Below, in pieces: positions 1 through 9,900 of a stretch of 64,000 nt of DNA. Both the position numbers and the translations under genes were made by a program. Below the pieces are notes generated by a model. That model was not told the origin of the DNA. It searched no databases and saw only the letters and a program-made list of their open reading frames with translations. Where the stretch lies: contig JAGPNK010000017.1 of the NCBI GenBank assembly GCA_020746835.1, positions 62,001-126,000 of the forward strand. The letters run 5' to 3'. Each line of letters begins with the position of its first letter. Within the stretch, counting starts at the first letter, position 1. The stretch is from Stachybotrys elegans. Its lineage: Eukaryota; Ascomycota; Sordariomycetes; Hypocreales; Stachybotryaceae.

Positions 1-82
1 AGAGTCAGGGTGGCTAAAGTGAGATGTGTTTTCCTGTTAGTAGAGTGTCTTGCTTCCAAATAGAGAATCTCGGTCTCGTGAC

Positions 83-1993
83 TTACAACTCGTCGCTCCT
101 ACTTCGCTGCTGTGAGTACAACTCTAAAACAAGACAAAAGATCTCAGAGACAGGCGTGGACCGATCAAACCTGGCTATCCCAAGTATTCGACTTGTATCA
201 TCCACATCGAAGATGAGGAACGCATCCATGTTGCAACCTTGTGTCGGGTCCGATGGTAGTACATCTGCCTCGGGCTGCCAGCGGTCCCCAGGAATGCATT
301 GACGGTAGTACTGGATACAGCATTCCTTAATGGGCGATGAGGCTGTCTTTGCTCTGAGGAGCGGGCCCCGCGCAGTTGCAGTCCCGTTAGCTCCCAGGGT
401 AATGGTTTGCGCCGTATCAGTCACCTTATCCTTGACCCTGGCTTCGTGGAGGAAACTATCTCTCGGCACCCGGCGTTTTCCCCCTCCAGTGGCTGCCCAG
501 CACCAGGACGGCAGATGATGCAAGTCGTCCGCGGTACGATGGGCGGCCGTCACAGGTGTCCACAGTAGCTGACCTTCAAACCAGCTCTCCCATACTCCCA
601 AATCCGCCACAAAGCCAGTATTTCTTTCGCTCTCATACTCGCAGGCAATCCCACTGACAGCTATGATGCGGTCCGAAGGGAAAGTTAGGCTCTTTGACGT
701 GTAGACTTGCAGACATTTCAGCCACGGCAATGGCCTGTCGAAGTTCAGGTCTGTGTTTGTTCCACGCTCATTCCACTGTCGGAATCGGCACCCCCAGGAC
801 ACGCCCTTTGACGTGAAGAATACGACCCTTCGACCAATGGACCATTCTTGAAGTGCCCAGGCACGCTGCTTCAACGGTCCCTCGCTTCCAGCCTCACCAC
901 TTGTATCCAATGCTATGTTGTAGCTGCCAGCAGTGACACCTTCAGAATCGCGGTGCACGAGGCGGAAAGCAAGCGGGTCTGGTCTTTCGGCTTTGTGAAG
1001 CCCCTCGGTAGAGTCATTGGCACTTACAGCAGCAATGACGACTGTGGCCCGTTTACACACAAAGGCCATCTGCTTTGACTCAATCTCCCAGTCCTTCAGA
1101 TCGTCCTGGATGATGCAGAGAGAATCAATCCACAGGTAGCTGATGCCCAGTTGTTGCGTTAGAGCAGTAGCGTCGCGGAACGTTTTTGGCAATTTATTCC
1201 ATGGTATCGTGGTCAGGTGCTGCCTCAAGTTGTTCAGTGTGGTTTTCAGTGGACGTCTGTCCTCCGGACCCCAACAGTGGCTCAAGGCACAATAACTCCC
1301 TCTTAGTCCACGGGACTCGGCGAGTTTGACGGAGATGCGGCTGCCTTGCTTTCCGATAGCGAGAACCCGGGAAGGAAGTTCCACATTGGAATCTTCAGCA
1401 GCGGGATCTTCAGAAGCACCAAGCGTACAACTTTCATGCTGAGTTCGACAAGCAGATAGACATTGTAGAATGAAGGGTGCAGTGTCTGCAGTATCGCTGC
1501 GAAAGATTGGAGGATAGGTGACGTACATGTCTGCAGCAGGTGTTCCTAATGATAGCGAATGTTTCATATAGTTAGGTCGAATGGCTTGCAAGACACTATA
1601 CAGTAACGTACCTTCATCCGCCCAGATGGAAAACTCGAAACTACCAGCCGATTGCAAATAGACCAGATCCTCATCTCGGAAGGAGAAATTCATTTTGGAA
1701 AATGATTTCTCGTTACCCTGTATGGCGCTGGGAAACATACAAACACTCATCAGCAGGTACGTGCCTCTCTCGTCGAAGCCATTGCCGTAGGCTCGTCTCA
1801 GTCGTGTGTAAAGAATTTCGCAAAGCTTGCAATGTTTTGAGGACTCCCTGACTCTTTGCCGCTCCTCCAGCTCGCATTCCCGCGACCCGAGCTTGGTAGG
1901 TTCAAAATGCCGATGCTCCAGCTTGGCGAGACAGAGACGAAAGAAGTCGTTGCAAGTACCACAACCCCCTAGAAGTGACCCCATATTGTGCAT
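83..1993 (-). CDS. HET-domain (heterokaryon incompatibility) protein
   Basis: The protein carries a HET domain, a family known to trigger incompatibility cell death in fungi. The hallmark blocks are visible: YCALSHCWG, then the LPKTFRDA block, then LGISYLWIDSLCIIQDD, then the region around AVSAND. The whole stretch is open (636 codons), but a canonical intron at 1611-1546 (66 nt, GTACGT...TTAG) removes 22 codons in frame. Splicing restores the usual family sequence DEG-TPAADMY, so the mature protein is probably 614 residues. The N-terminus is Cys-rich (CGTC, CLAK, CKLCE), as in many HET proteins, and there is no N-terminal NACHT or other sensor domain. The start is the first ATG; a second ATG lies three codons in. 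It sits 0.9 kb from a gasdermin/protease pair, fitting a cell-death island. The HET call is firm; partner and trigger are unknown. Confidence 0.93.
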   Translation of the reverse strand: MHNMGSLLGGCGTCNDFFRLCLAKLEHRHFEPTKLGSRECELEERQRVRESSKHCKLCEILYTRLRRAYGNGFDERGTYLLMSVCMFPSAIQGNEKSFSKMNFSFRDEDLVYLQSAGSFEFSIWADEGTLLYSVLQAIRPNYMKHSLSLGTPAADMYVTYPPIFRSDTADTAPFILQCLSACRTQHESCTLGASEDPAAEDSNVELPSRVLAIGKQGSRISVKLAESRGLRGSYCALSHCWGPEDRRPLKTTLNNLRQHLTTIPWNKLPKTFRDATALTQQLGISYLWIDSLCIIQDDLKDWEIESKQMAFVCKRATVVIAAVSANDSTEGLHKAERPDPLAFRLVHRDSEGVTAGSYNIALDTSGEAGSEGPLKQRAWALQEWSIGRRVVFFTSKGVSWGCRFRQWNERGTNTDLNFDRPLPWLKCLQVYTSKSLTFPSDRIIAVSGIACEYESERNTGFVADLGVWESWFEGQLLWTPVTAAHRTADDLHHLPSWCWAATGGGKRRVPRDSFLHEARVKDKVTDTAQTITLGANGTATARGPLLRAKTASSPIKECCIQYYRQCIPGDRWQPEADVLPSDPTQGCNMDAFLIFDVDDTSRILGIARFDRSTPVSEIFCLVLELYSQQRSRSDEL

Positions 1994-2905
1994 GCCGGAT
2001 AGGTTTCAGTTTCAATGGTGTAAGACACGCTCGGGACAGAACCCAGCCTCGCTTTCGAAGGAAGAGGGGTATGCGCGGTTGCTTGGCCCACGAGCCATTT
2101 TCAATACGTATGCCAGGCCCACTACTACAGGAGGTAAAGCGAGGTGAAATCCGGTTGTGAATACCCCAAGAATGGAATGCTTCGTTGCTGAGGGACCCGA
2201 CAGGGCGACATGTGACATAATAACTTCTTATTACTCGCCTCACTTTGTACGATCCAACCAGGTAGTCCGATATTTTCATTTACTCTTTGTTTGTCTACAG
2301 AAAACTATGCATTCTGAACGATGCATCGTCATGGTGTTCTGGGGGCTTGCAGCCGCCTCCAATTACACCAAAAGCACCGACGACTGTGACGTGACCCTCA
2401 CCCTTCCTAGGCTAATCACTACCATCACACTTCCTCCTGTGAGTATCTTTGTTTATGAACCATTTATTCAAAGCGAAGTCCTTGATTCTTTGGTGATTAT
2501 AGGCAACATGGATGCAAAGAGAGAGAGGCTACAGCTCAAGCTACCAGTCTCCGCGACACCATCCAAGCGACCGGAGGGCGAAATATCATCATCTAACCAA
2601 ACAATATTACATGACATATATTTTTCGAATTCTGGACGGCGAGCTGTAAATGAACCTGCTATCAAGTGTATAGCACTGCTAGTCTTCTTCTGCCTATTAT
2701 ATTATATTTATTAATAATATTTATATTTTACCTTTGTCAAAAAGTCTATTAGACTGCTGCCTAACTTATATATTAGGCACTATTAGTAATAGGCTAAGTC
2801 CTCTATAGTCAAAATTCCCCTCCCCCCTCACTTACTATGAAGCCTTACCATGCCCTCAATCAGAGCTAGATCATCTCTCTCACTCGCCTCCTAACATCCC
2901 CACCA
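1994..2905. other. gene-less interval with a short TA-rich relic
   Basis: This stretch separates the HET gene from the gasdermin gene. An open frame at 2157-2714 on the plus strand has no recognisable domain and runs into TA-rich DNA, so I do not call it. Between about 2685 and 2815 the base composition changes abruptly to TA-rich with a small inverted repeat (GCCTAA...TTAGGC around 2760-2779). The style resembles the degraded block at the right end of the window. The last 100 bases are a pyrimidine-rich leader ahead of the gasdermin start codon. Confidence 0.6.
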
Positions 2906-3751
2906 ATGACAAAGACGTGGTTCCTGCCGCCCGATTTTAACTTCTTCCCCGAAGGCGAGATCCGCCTGGGAACGCTTCTCAAGTATCCCCATCGTCCGAC
3001 TCTTGCTCTTGCGTCTCTTGACGAGACGCCGCATATCCCGCTCCCCGAGGTCACGACAATCACAGAGACGGGCCACGCCCACTCGGCCGGCTCGGGCCGT
3101 TCCGCAGGTGCCGGCGTCTTTGCCAAGTTCATCGACCTTGCTTCTGCCTCTGGAAGCGCCGATGTTTCCAGCTACAAGAATCGCGAGTTTGGCGCCGTTG
3201 ACCATGAGGTGCGGCTCTTTTCTCGTGCTCTGGGCCCAGAGGCCCTCCGGGATATCGTTCAGCTGGATGCCATCAAGGAGTTTATCAACGGCGGACCTTT
3301 CGGGCGCTTCCGGAAGCGGCCCGTCTATCTCGTCTCCGGCCTGCGAGTGGCAAAAGACTCGTTCTCCGTGACCGACACGACGGGGTCGGCAGCTTCACTG
3401 GCAGCTGAGGCGTCAGCTTCAGTCGTGGCTGCGCCGCTTGAAGCTGGCGGCGGCGTCTCGACTACTAACGAGCGGCACGAGTTGCACAGCTACAACACGG
3501 CCCCTGGCGTGGTGTTTGCCTACCGGTTGCACGTTATCCGGCCCAAGTCCAATGGCAGCGCTGAATTAGACTTGTTTTCAGACACAGCTGCCTTTTACAC
3601 AGGCGAGAAGGAGGATGAAGACGATCAAGACCAAGAGATGGAGCTTGCTGATGTAACTGGTGCATCTATCAAGGTGATCAAGGGCGTTAAATGCGCCGTG
3701 GAGGAGTACAGTCTTGGGGATGAGGCTATTGTCATCTTCAAGAGCAAGTAG
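2906..3751 (+). CDS. fungal gasdermin-like pore-forming protein (HET-Q1/RCD-1 family)
   Basis: An intronless gene for 281 residues. It matches what I know of fungal gasdermin-like proteins: an N-terminal WFLPPDFNFFPEGEIRLGT block, a PTLALAS block, TGHAHSAGSGRSAG (55-68), FAKFIDLASASGSADVSSYK (72-91), FGAVDHEVRLFS, KRPVYLVSGLRVAKDSFSVTD (from 138) and GVVFAYRLHVIR (201-212). No signal peptide or classical membrane helix is present, as expected for a soluble pre-pore protein. An acidic linker at 233-246 (EKEDEDDQDQEMEL) separates the pore-forming part from a C-terminal piece of about 35 residues. In Podospora HET-Q1 a C-terminal piece of about 5 kDa is cut off by the HET-Q2 subtilase to start killing. 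The convergent neighbour here, 208 bp away, is a subtilase, so this is probably the executioner of that pair. The family call rests on motif recall, not on a search. Confidence 0.85.
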   Translation: MTKTWFLPPDFNFFPEGEIRLGTLLKYPHRPTLALASLDETPHIPLPEVTTITETGHAHSAGSGRSAGAGVFAKFIDLASASGSADVSSYKNREFGAVDHEVRLFSRALGPEALRDIVQLDAIKEFINGGPFGRFRKRPVYLVSGLRVAKDSFSVTDTTGSAASLAAEASASVVAAPLEAGGGVSTTNERHELHSYNTAPGVVFAYRLHVIRPKSNGSAELDLFSDTAAFYTGEKEDEDDQDQEMELADVTGASIKVIKGVKCAVEEYSLGDEAIVIFKSK

Positions 3752-3959
3752 ATGGCCTGCTGGACCGACAGGAAGCATGTCACATTAATAGGTACATCTT
3801 TTCCATCTCTCATCTGGCTTTTGTACAACGTCAAGTTCCAGCGCTTACATGGGGGGTTATCGACATCTTCATCTGCGTCCTCCAGCACCCAAAAGCTATT
3901 TTACCACTACCAGCTTGCCATCGCTGGCATCGGCAGAGGCAGCAGTCATGCCATTTTCC
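3752..3959. other. shared 3' intergenic region of the convergent gasdermin/protease pair
   Basis: Only 208 bp separate the two stop codons, so the 3' untranslated regions probably meet or overlap. I see no open frame of interest here. The tail-to-tail spacing is compact compared with the 0.9 kb between the gasdermin and the HET gene. Confidence 0.55.
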
Positions 3960-6743
3960 CTACATATATCTGTCCACGTCCCATAGCAAATGAGAAATAG
4001 CATGGAATTTGGCCTCGTTCGGGTAGCTGACTCCCCAGAAATGGACCGGGTTTATAAAGAACCGACCATCCGACGACTTCGTTGCCATCCCCCGAAGCAG
4101 TGCCTGCATACCCCGTGAGCAATGTGCCCGTCGCAAAGCCTGCAGTGTTTTGCTATCGCAGGACGAAGCAAAAAGCTGGGGTAGCGCGGCGATGTATGCC
4201 AGCATTGTGGCGGCCATACCAGCTGTCACAGCTGTCGCAACGGATGACCCTGGCCGGCACACGCCGCGATACTCCCTTTCAAACTCGGCAGCGATATCAG
4301 GGGGGATACCATCGCCAAAGGTTCCTAGGATATTAGCCCCGTCATTGGGACGCTGAGAGTTGAACTCGAGAAAGGTGCCGTAGCGGTTCGTCGCGTAGAT
4401 GGAGATGACCTCTGGGTGTCGAGCTGGGAATGTCTCTGCGTGATCAGCCGAGTTTCCAGCACTGGCGAGGAAGATTGCGCCGCCTTCGCGTGAGGATACC
4501 TCGTGGATGGCTTGTGATATTCCTTGATGCGTCTTTGGGAATCCGAATGACATGGAAATGATATCAGCTCCTTCTCTGCCTGCCCATTGTATAGCCTATT
4601 TACGCGGGTCAGAGTGAAAGCTATTATAGTATCATGTCGAGTGTCGGTACCTCGGCGATCTTATCCTGACACTTTGCCAGGTCCCTGGTGTTTCTCGCAA
4701 CTCGGGCAACCATGATGGTTACGAATGGAGTCGACTCGAATGGAGTCGACTCTGCAACCAGTCTCGCCATCAGACTCCCATGACCAAAGTCATCCCTCTT
4801 GGAGGACGAATCCAGAGTTAGAAAGTCTCGAAAATATTCGACTTGCTGCAAACGATCGTCTCCGTATTCTTCATCCTGGTAAAAGGGCATCTCGCAGTTG
4901 ACACCCGTGTCTAATATGGCAACTCGAACAGGAGTCGTGATTCCAAGCTCGCTCCATATACGGTCTACATGCGCGCTCATGCCTTTGAGATTTTGCATCC
5001 AGTTGCTGGGAGTGGTCAAGCCGCTATGGAAATTGACCTCCCTGGTGTTCGTCTGCGCATGAGGAGTCAGGCCAACTGTCGCGGTGGCTCTTGCGTTTGC
5101 CATCTTGTTGATGTATGTCGTCCCCGCCGAGTTGCTGTTGAAACCCTTGACAGCCAGCCATGCCAAGGGCCTGACTACTCTGTTGTAGAGATTCTTCCTC
5201 CTCATAGAAAAGTCGTTCTGATTCTCCGAGAGCTGCGGTTTCCTGCGGCCATAGTCGAGGTCATTTGCGTTCTGGATGAAGTTCCCGCCATCGAGGCAAT
5301 ATTCCACAGCGTCAATAAAGTACCTCATGTGGGAGAAGCCGTCCCACTTGGACTTGCGAAGTGTCTGGAGCAAATTCATTGCCGTCGTGTGATCAGAATT
5401 GGCCTGCGAGTTGAGGTCCTTGAAGCGCCGCGTCGGGAATGGCCTGGCAAGTCCGATCTCGAGGAGAAGGATGCCGAGGGCGAAGACACGGGGGCAGCGG
5501 TGGTTGAGGGGTATTCTCAGATCGTGGATGAATTCTTGGACGTGGTCGCTGTGAGCGTCAAATGGGAACGATATAAACGCCTGTAGAGGCAACGCATCCT
5601 TGCACTCGCTGTTGGTGGTGGGCATGAACCAGATGGTTTCGCTGTTCCATTTTCTGCGCATCAATTCTGAGTCGTAAAACTGCCAATAGGTTCGTGCCAC
5701 CGAGTACGATAGCAGGATTCTGTCTCGGGGAGTCAGCCAGTAATGCCGTAGAATGCTGGCAAGGGATTCGCCCTGTCCAGCTGCTGGGATCAACTCCTGG
5801 GCTTCTGAGCGAGGAAGCTGATAGAGGCCATATTCGGGCTTGAACTCGAACCGGATGCGGGCGAACATCTTCTCCTCAACCAGAGCGCATATTCGGCCAT
5901 GATCCAGTATCTCCGAGTCCGTGGTGGCGCCCAAATCGCTTAGTGGTCTCACATCTGTCAGTTGGGTCTCGGTAACGCGATCAAAGGGTATCTCACACAG
6001 TTAACCGAAGCTCCTGCCAATGGGACATGTCCAACGATGATACAAGGATGCCAAAGGAAGCGCCGTCGGAATCCCCCTCTAAACAGAGCCTAGTAGGATG
6101 CCATGACGGATCGCCGTTGGGTGTTCCGTGGAAGTTTGGAAGACACTGGCAGTGCTTCTGAAGAACTTCAAAGAGTGCCCGGTTATGCTTGGAATGGTCA
6201 TGCTGGGCGATGCTTTGAAGACTCGGTGGAGGACCCTGGGCCTCTTCAGCACCAGTTGGGGCGAGGCTCTCATGAAGCTTGCGGCAGCCCTGTCTGAAGC
6301 TATCGATGTCCTCCTTAGTCCCTGGGCGAGAAAAGTATTCGGAGATGGACCGCTTCATGCTGGATCCGGTTGTCTTGGCTAAGAAGTCGTTACACTGGGC
6401 AACAATGAAACCTGGCAGGATGTGCATCTTTTCCGGCCACTGGGTTGCGAAACAGACTTTTTAGCATCAAGTAGAAGCGCCAAACTGTTCGACATACCAG
6501 GCATATTGTCACTAGGTCCTTGAGCAAGTCACAGCAGAGTTGGTTGACATCTGGCTCGATCCAGTACCGTGGGAGTGACTCGATGTATGGACAGACGATC
6601 TGCAGCCTCGTGGCAATTTCGCCTGCCTGGCAGAGCACGTCGCCGGATAGCTTCTTTCGCTTGCTGCGGCAGATGTCGAGGAGATGGCGTGTAAACTGCT
6701 TGGCCCATGATGCCAACATGTACGCCGCATCGTCATCAGCCAT
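3960..6743 (-). CDS. multidomain subtilisin-like serine protease (HET-Q2-like, DUF7580-S8)
   Basis: Modelled as four exons: 6743-6498, 6439-5997, 5947-4651 and 4595-3960, giving 873 residues. Residues 1-90 are helical. Residues about 90-460 resemble the fungal DUF7580 region (ALFEVLQKHCQC..., LSYSVARTYWQFYD, PRVFALGILLLEIGLARPF). Residues about 570-800 are a peptidase S8 domain: Asp576 in VAILDTGVN, His619 in DDFGHGSLMA, oxyanion Asn710 in LASAGNSAD and Ser780 in PGSSVATAV. Splicing at 4650-4596 creates AIQWAGREGADIISMSFGF, a typical subtilase strand. There is no signal peptide, so it is intracellular. The intron at 5996-5948 has a GAG acceptor; an alternative ending nine bases later (CTAAG) keeps the frame. 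A likely 5'UTR intron (GTGAGC...ACCAG) lies just upstream of the start. The convergent gasdermin gene suggests this protease activates it by cleavage. Confidence 0.85.
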
Positions 6744-6976
6744 TTCAAGCTCTGGTATCCAGTGACATGTAGAAGAAACAGGCTGAGGGACTTGAGAAAA
6801 GAAGCTGGGGTGCTCACATGGCAGCTGAAGTGGTTTCCCCGCCCAGTCAGCGCCGAGGACGAATAGAAGTGTTGCAATAAGCGCCGGGTGGATGCGCCTG
6901 GTCTCTGTCCAAGCCCGAGGCATATTCTCATATTATCTTCCGTCAGGTCCTATGCAAGCTTCATTGGCGTGGCATC
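6744..6976. promoter_or_regulatory. divergent promoter between protease and zinc-finger gene
   Basis: The protease start (6743, minus) and the zinc-finger gene start (6977, plus) lie 233 bp apart, head to head, so their promoters must overlap. A GTGAGC...TACCAG intron at about 6818-6756 on the minus strand would be in the protease 5' leader: joining it to any upstream frame either meets a stop or shifts the MADDD frame. This layout would allow co-regulation of the two genes, but nothing in the sequence proves it. Confidence 0.4.
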
Positions 6977-9900
6977 GTGGACATGTCAAGTCGAGCATCA
7001 TCGCCAGACTCGGATCGAGCTGCAGCCTCGATCCTTGAACTCACGCAACAGTGTATCTCACTGCTCGAGGGCTGTTCCGCTTCACACCAGAATGGAGACA
7101 ACTTTACCATGGAAACGAGGCTGGCTGATCTGCGTCTCTGGGCCGACGGTGTCGGGGCAACATCCAAAGGGAGTGCCTCGCTAGACTGGAGATTCAGGAG
7201 CAGGCCTGACGACCTATTGCTAGTAAAGACGATTCTGATTATGCTGGCCGACTTTGTAGAGCACTACTCAACTCTGCTGCAAGAGGGCCAGCCGACTGAT
7301 GACGGCGTCGAACGAATTGATTCAACCATTGAGAACCTGGCATTGATTGGTGTGGCAATCAGACGCACTGGAAAGGGATCACGGCGTCGGAGGACCGACA
7401 ACCGATTTGATCCGCGGGACTATGAAGACTTGAGACGACACCTGGAATGTATCATTCTTCTTCGACCCAGCAAGGCAGGCCTTCAGAAAGAACTCAGCCT
7501 TGTGGGCTTGACCACAGTCCAGAAGCGGCTGATCGAAGCAAACCTCAAGAGACGGCATCGCTTCGTGATTGCCCAGAAGCGTTCCCGCAAACCAAAAGAC
7601 GACACATCACAACGGAACGTGAGCGACCATCCTTCACAGGGAGATGCATCATTGAAAGAGGAGGGTCAAGTTGTATCTCAAACAAGCAAGTCCCCAAGAA
7701 TCAGATTGAAACAAGGGCAGCATCAACGAGCACCGCCCACTAGAGGGGGTCTCACAGCGGCTTCGACGGCTGAGGGAACTCTTCAGTATGGTGAAAAGAG
7801 GAGATACATCCCTGGAGCTGCGAGAACGCAGATCACGGCTCTCGCAGCAGATGCCGAGTTCCCCAGGCCACCCCCAAATCCAGAGGGCCGTCGTATCGGG
7901 AAATGCCCTTGTTGTTGTCAGTCAATTCTCGTCGAGGATATGATGGATCCTGGCAAATGGAGGTATGAAGAATACCACTCGCTTGGCCCCTTCTGTCGAT
8001 TAACAAATACTAGGCAACATATTATCGAGGACTTGTTGCCATATACCTGCGTCATAGAAGAGTGTCCAGCACAAACTCCCCTTTTTAGCACCCGAAAGGA
8101 ATGGGAGGCTCACGTCGAAGCTGAACACGGGGTTCAATGGCGCTGCCCCCTATGCGAGGAGAACGACCTGATATTCGAGACCGAGGAGGGAATCACGCAT
8201 CATCTTGAAGCAGAGCACCAAGACGATGTGAGGGAGCTCACTTTGGAAACTCTATTGCCATGGTCTGAAATACGGCGTATGGGAATCGCTTCTTGTCCAT
8301 TATGCTCCTCATTTGGAAGAGAAGACTCCCCAGAGATCATCCACCATGTGCTGAGACACGTTTACGAGTTTTCTCTGCGAGCTCTTCCCTGGACCAAACC
8401 ATTTAAGCACCCTTCTGCAAAGCCCACCGGAACTTATTCTCTACCAAAGAATAAAGGTGCTGCAGAAAGATTGGTAGAATGGATAGACAAGGCACACTGC
8501 GGTACTGCCATGCATCTCCACCTCTCCACACTAGAAATCGACAACGAGGAGATGGAAGCACCAGAAACTGGAGATGATACGGGCTACGTTCCAGACGACG
8601 AATACTTTGACGATGAGTCGGTGGGCAAGTCTTCGAGGCCCCAAGGGCCACAAAGTAAGCCCTCCAGAGACTCTAATTCCGTGCGCCTCCCATCCTCTTC
8701 CGAGGCCCTGGACCCCATCTCCGAACAGCCAACAGCTTCAGGGACGTCCAGAGACGAACTTGACGAAGATGACGATCGAGGATCGGGAAATCGGATTCCC
8801 GGGTCACATGACCTGCTCGACCTCCTTAAGAGGAATCAATCCGGCTTGGAGGAGTCATCGAACGTTATCCACTCCCCTGTGCTTCCTAAACCTCCTGAGT
8901 TTGATAACACCTCGGTTGTAAGTTCGCTTGCAAGTTCTGGACTCAGTCATGGGACGTGGTCAGGAATGAGTGCGCCAAAATCGGAGTCAGGGGCCAATAC
9001 TCACCCCCCGGAGAATGCTGCTGAAAACAGAAGAAGACGTCGCATAGAGCGACGTCTGCAATCCGGCTCAGAGAAGTCATTAAACGCTATCCACTCCCCT
9101 GGGGTTCCTGAACTTCCTGAGTTTACTGACACCTCGGCTGGAAGTTCTGAATCCAGTCGTGGGACGTGGTCAGGAATGAGTGAGACAAAACCGGAGTCAG
9201 AGGCCAATACTCACCCGCCGGAGAATGCCGCTGACAACAGAAGAAGACGTCGCATAGAGCGACGTCGGCAATTCGAGCTCGAAGCTGCCAGCGAGAGTGA
9301 CGCTGTCGGCATCTTCGAACGGGAGGACGACCGTAATACTAACAGCTCTCGCCCCCCGGAAGATCTTACCGCCAGTCAACATGCCTACAGCCCATCCAGG
9401 AAGAGCAAGGGATATTCCCGAGAAGGAAGCGTTGATACCCCAATAATGGGCAGCAGCTTCAGTAATCTGGGTGGTATGAACTCGTGATGTATTCCGCTGG
9501 CTGGCTTTTCTAATTCGTCTGATAGATTCGGAAGATGATTCGCAAGAACGACTAGCTGCTGAACTAGCCAAGCTCGCCACCGAAGAGGCTAAGGAGTCAG
9601 CCAGCATAACGGCGGAAGCGGCCAAGCCGTTCCCGGAAGGACAAGACAACGTGAATCTCGCTGGGGAAGAACAACACGCTACTGGAATAGTAAAACTGGG
9701 AACTCGGAGGCCTAGGCGAGCTAAGCGTGAAGCTGCTGAAGCGGGCCAGGATGACAACGAATTTCAGCGCACTTGGAGGGCTGCTCCTGAGGCTAAAGAT
9801 ACTCCTACAGATGAAGACTCCATAGCCGACGAGCACGTACCCACCAGCAATAGGGGCATGAAGCTCAACGAAGCAAAGAAGCTCAAGAGAGAGGCTCTGG

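Noticed and set aside
2157..2714. Plus-strand open frame of 185 codons between the HET and gasdermin genes
   Set aside because: No recognisable domain, composition shifts to TA-rich at the end, and it overlaps the presumed gene-less promoter region.
4969..5586. Plus-strand frame of 205 codons antisense to the protease
   Set aside because: No domain; the opposite strand encodes the DUF7580-like and S8 region with matching introns.
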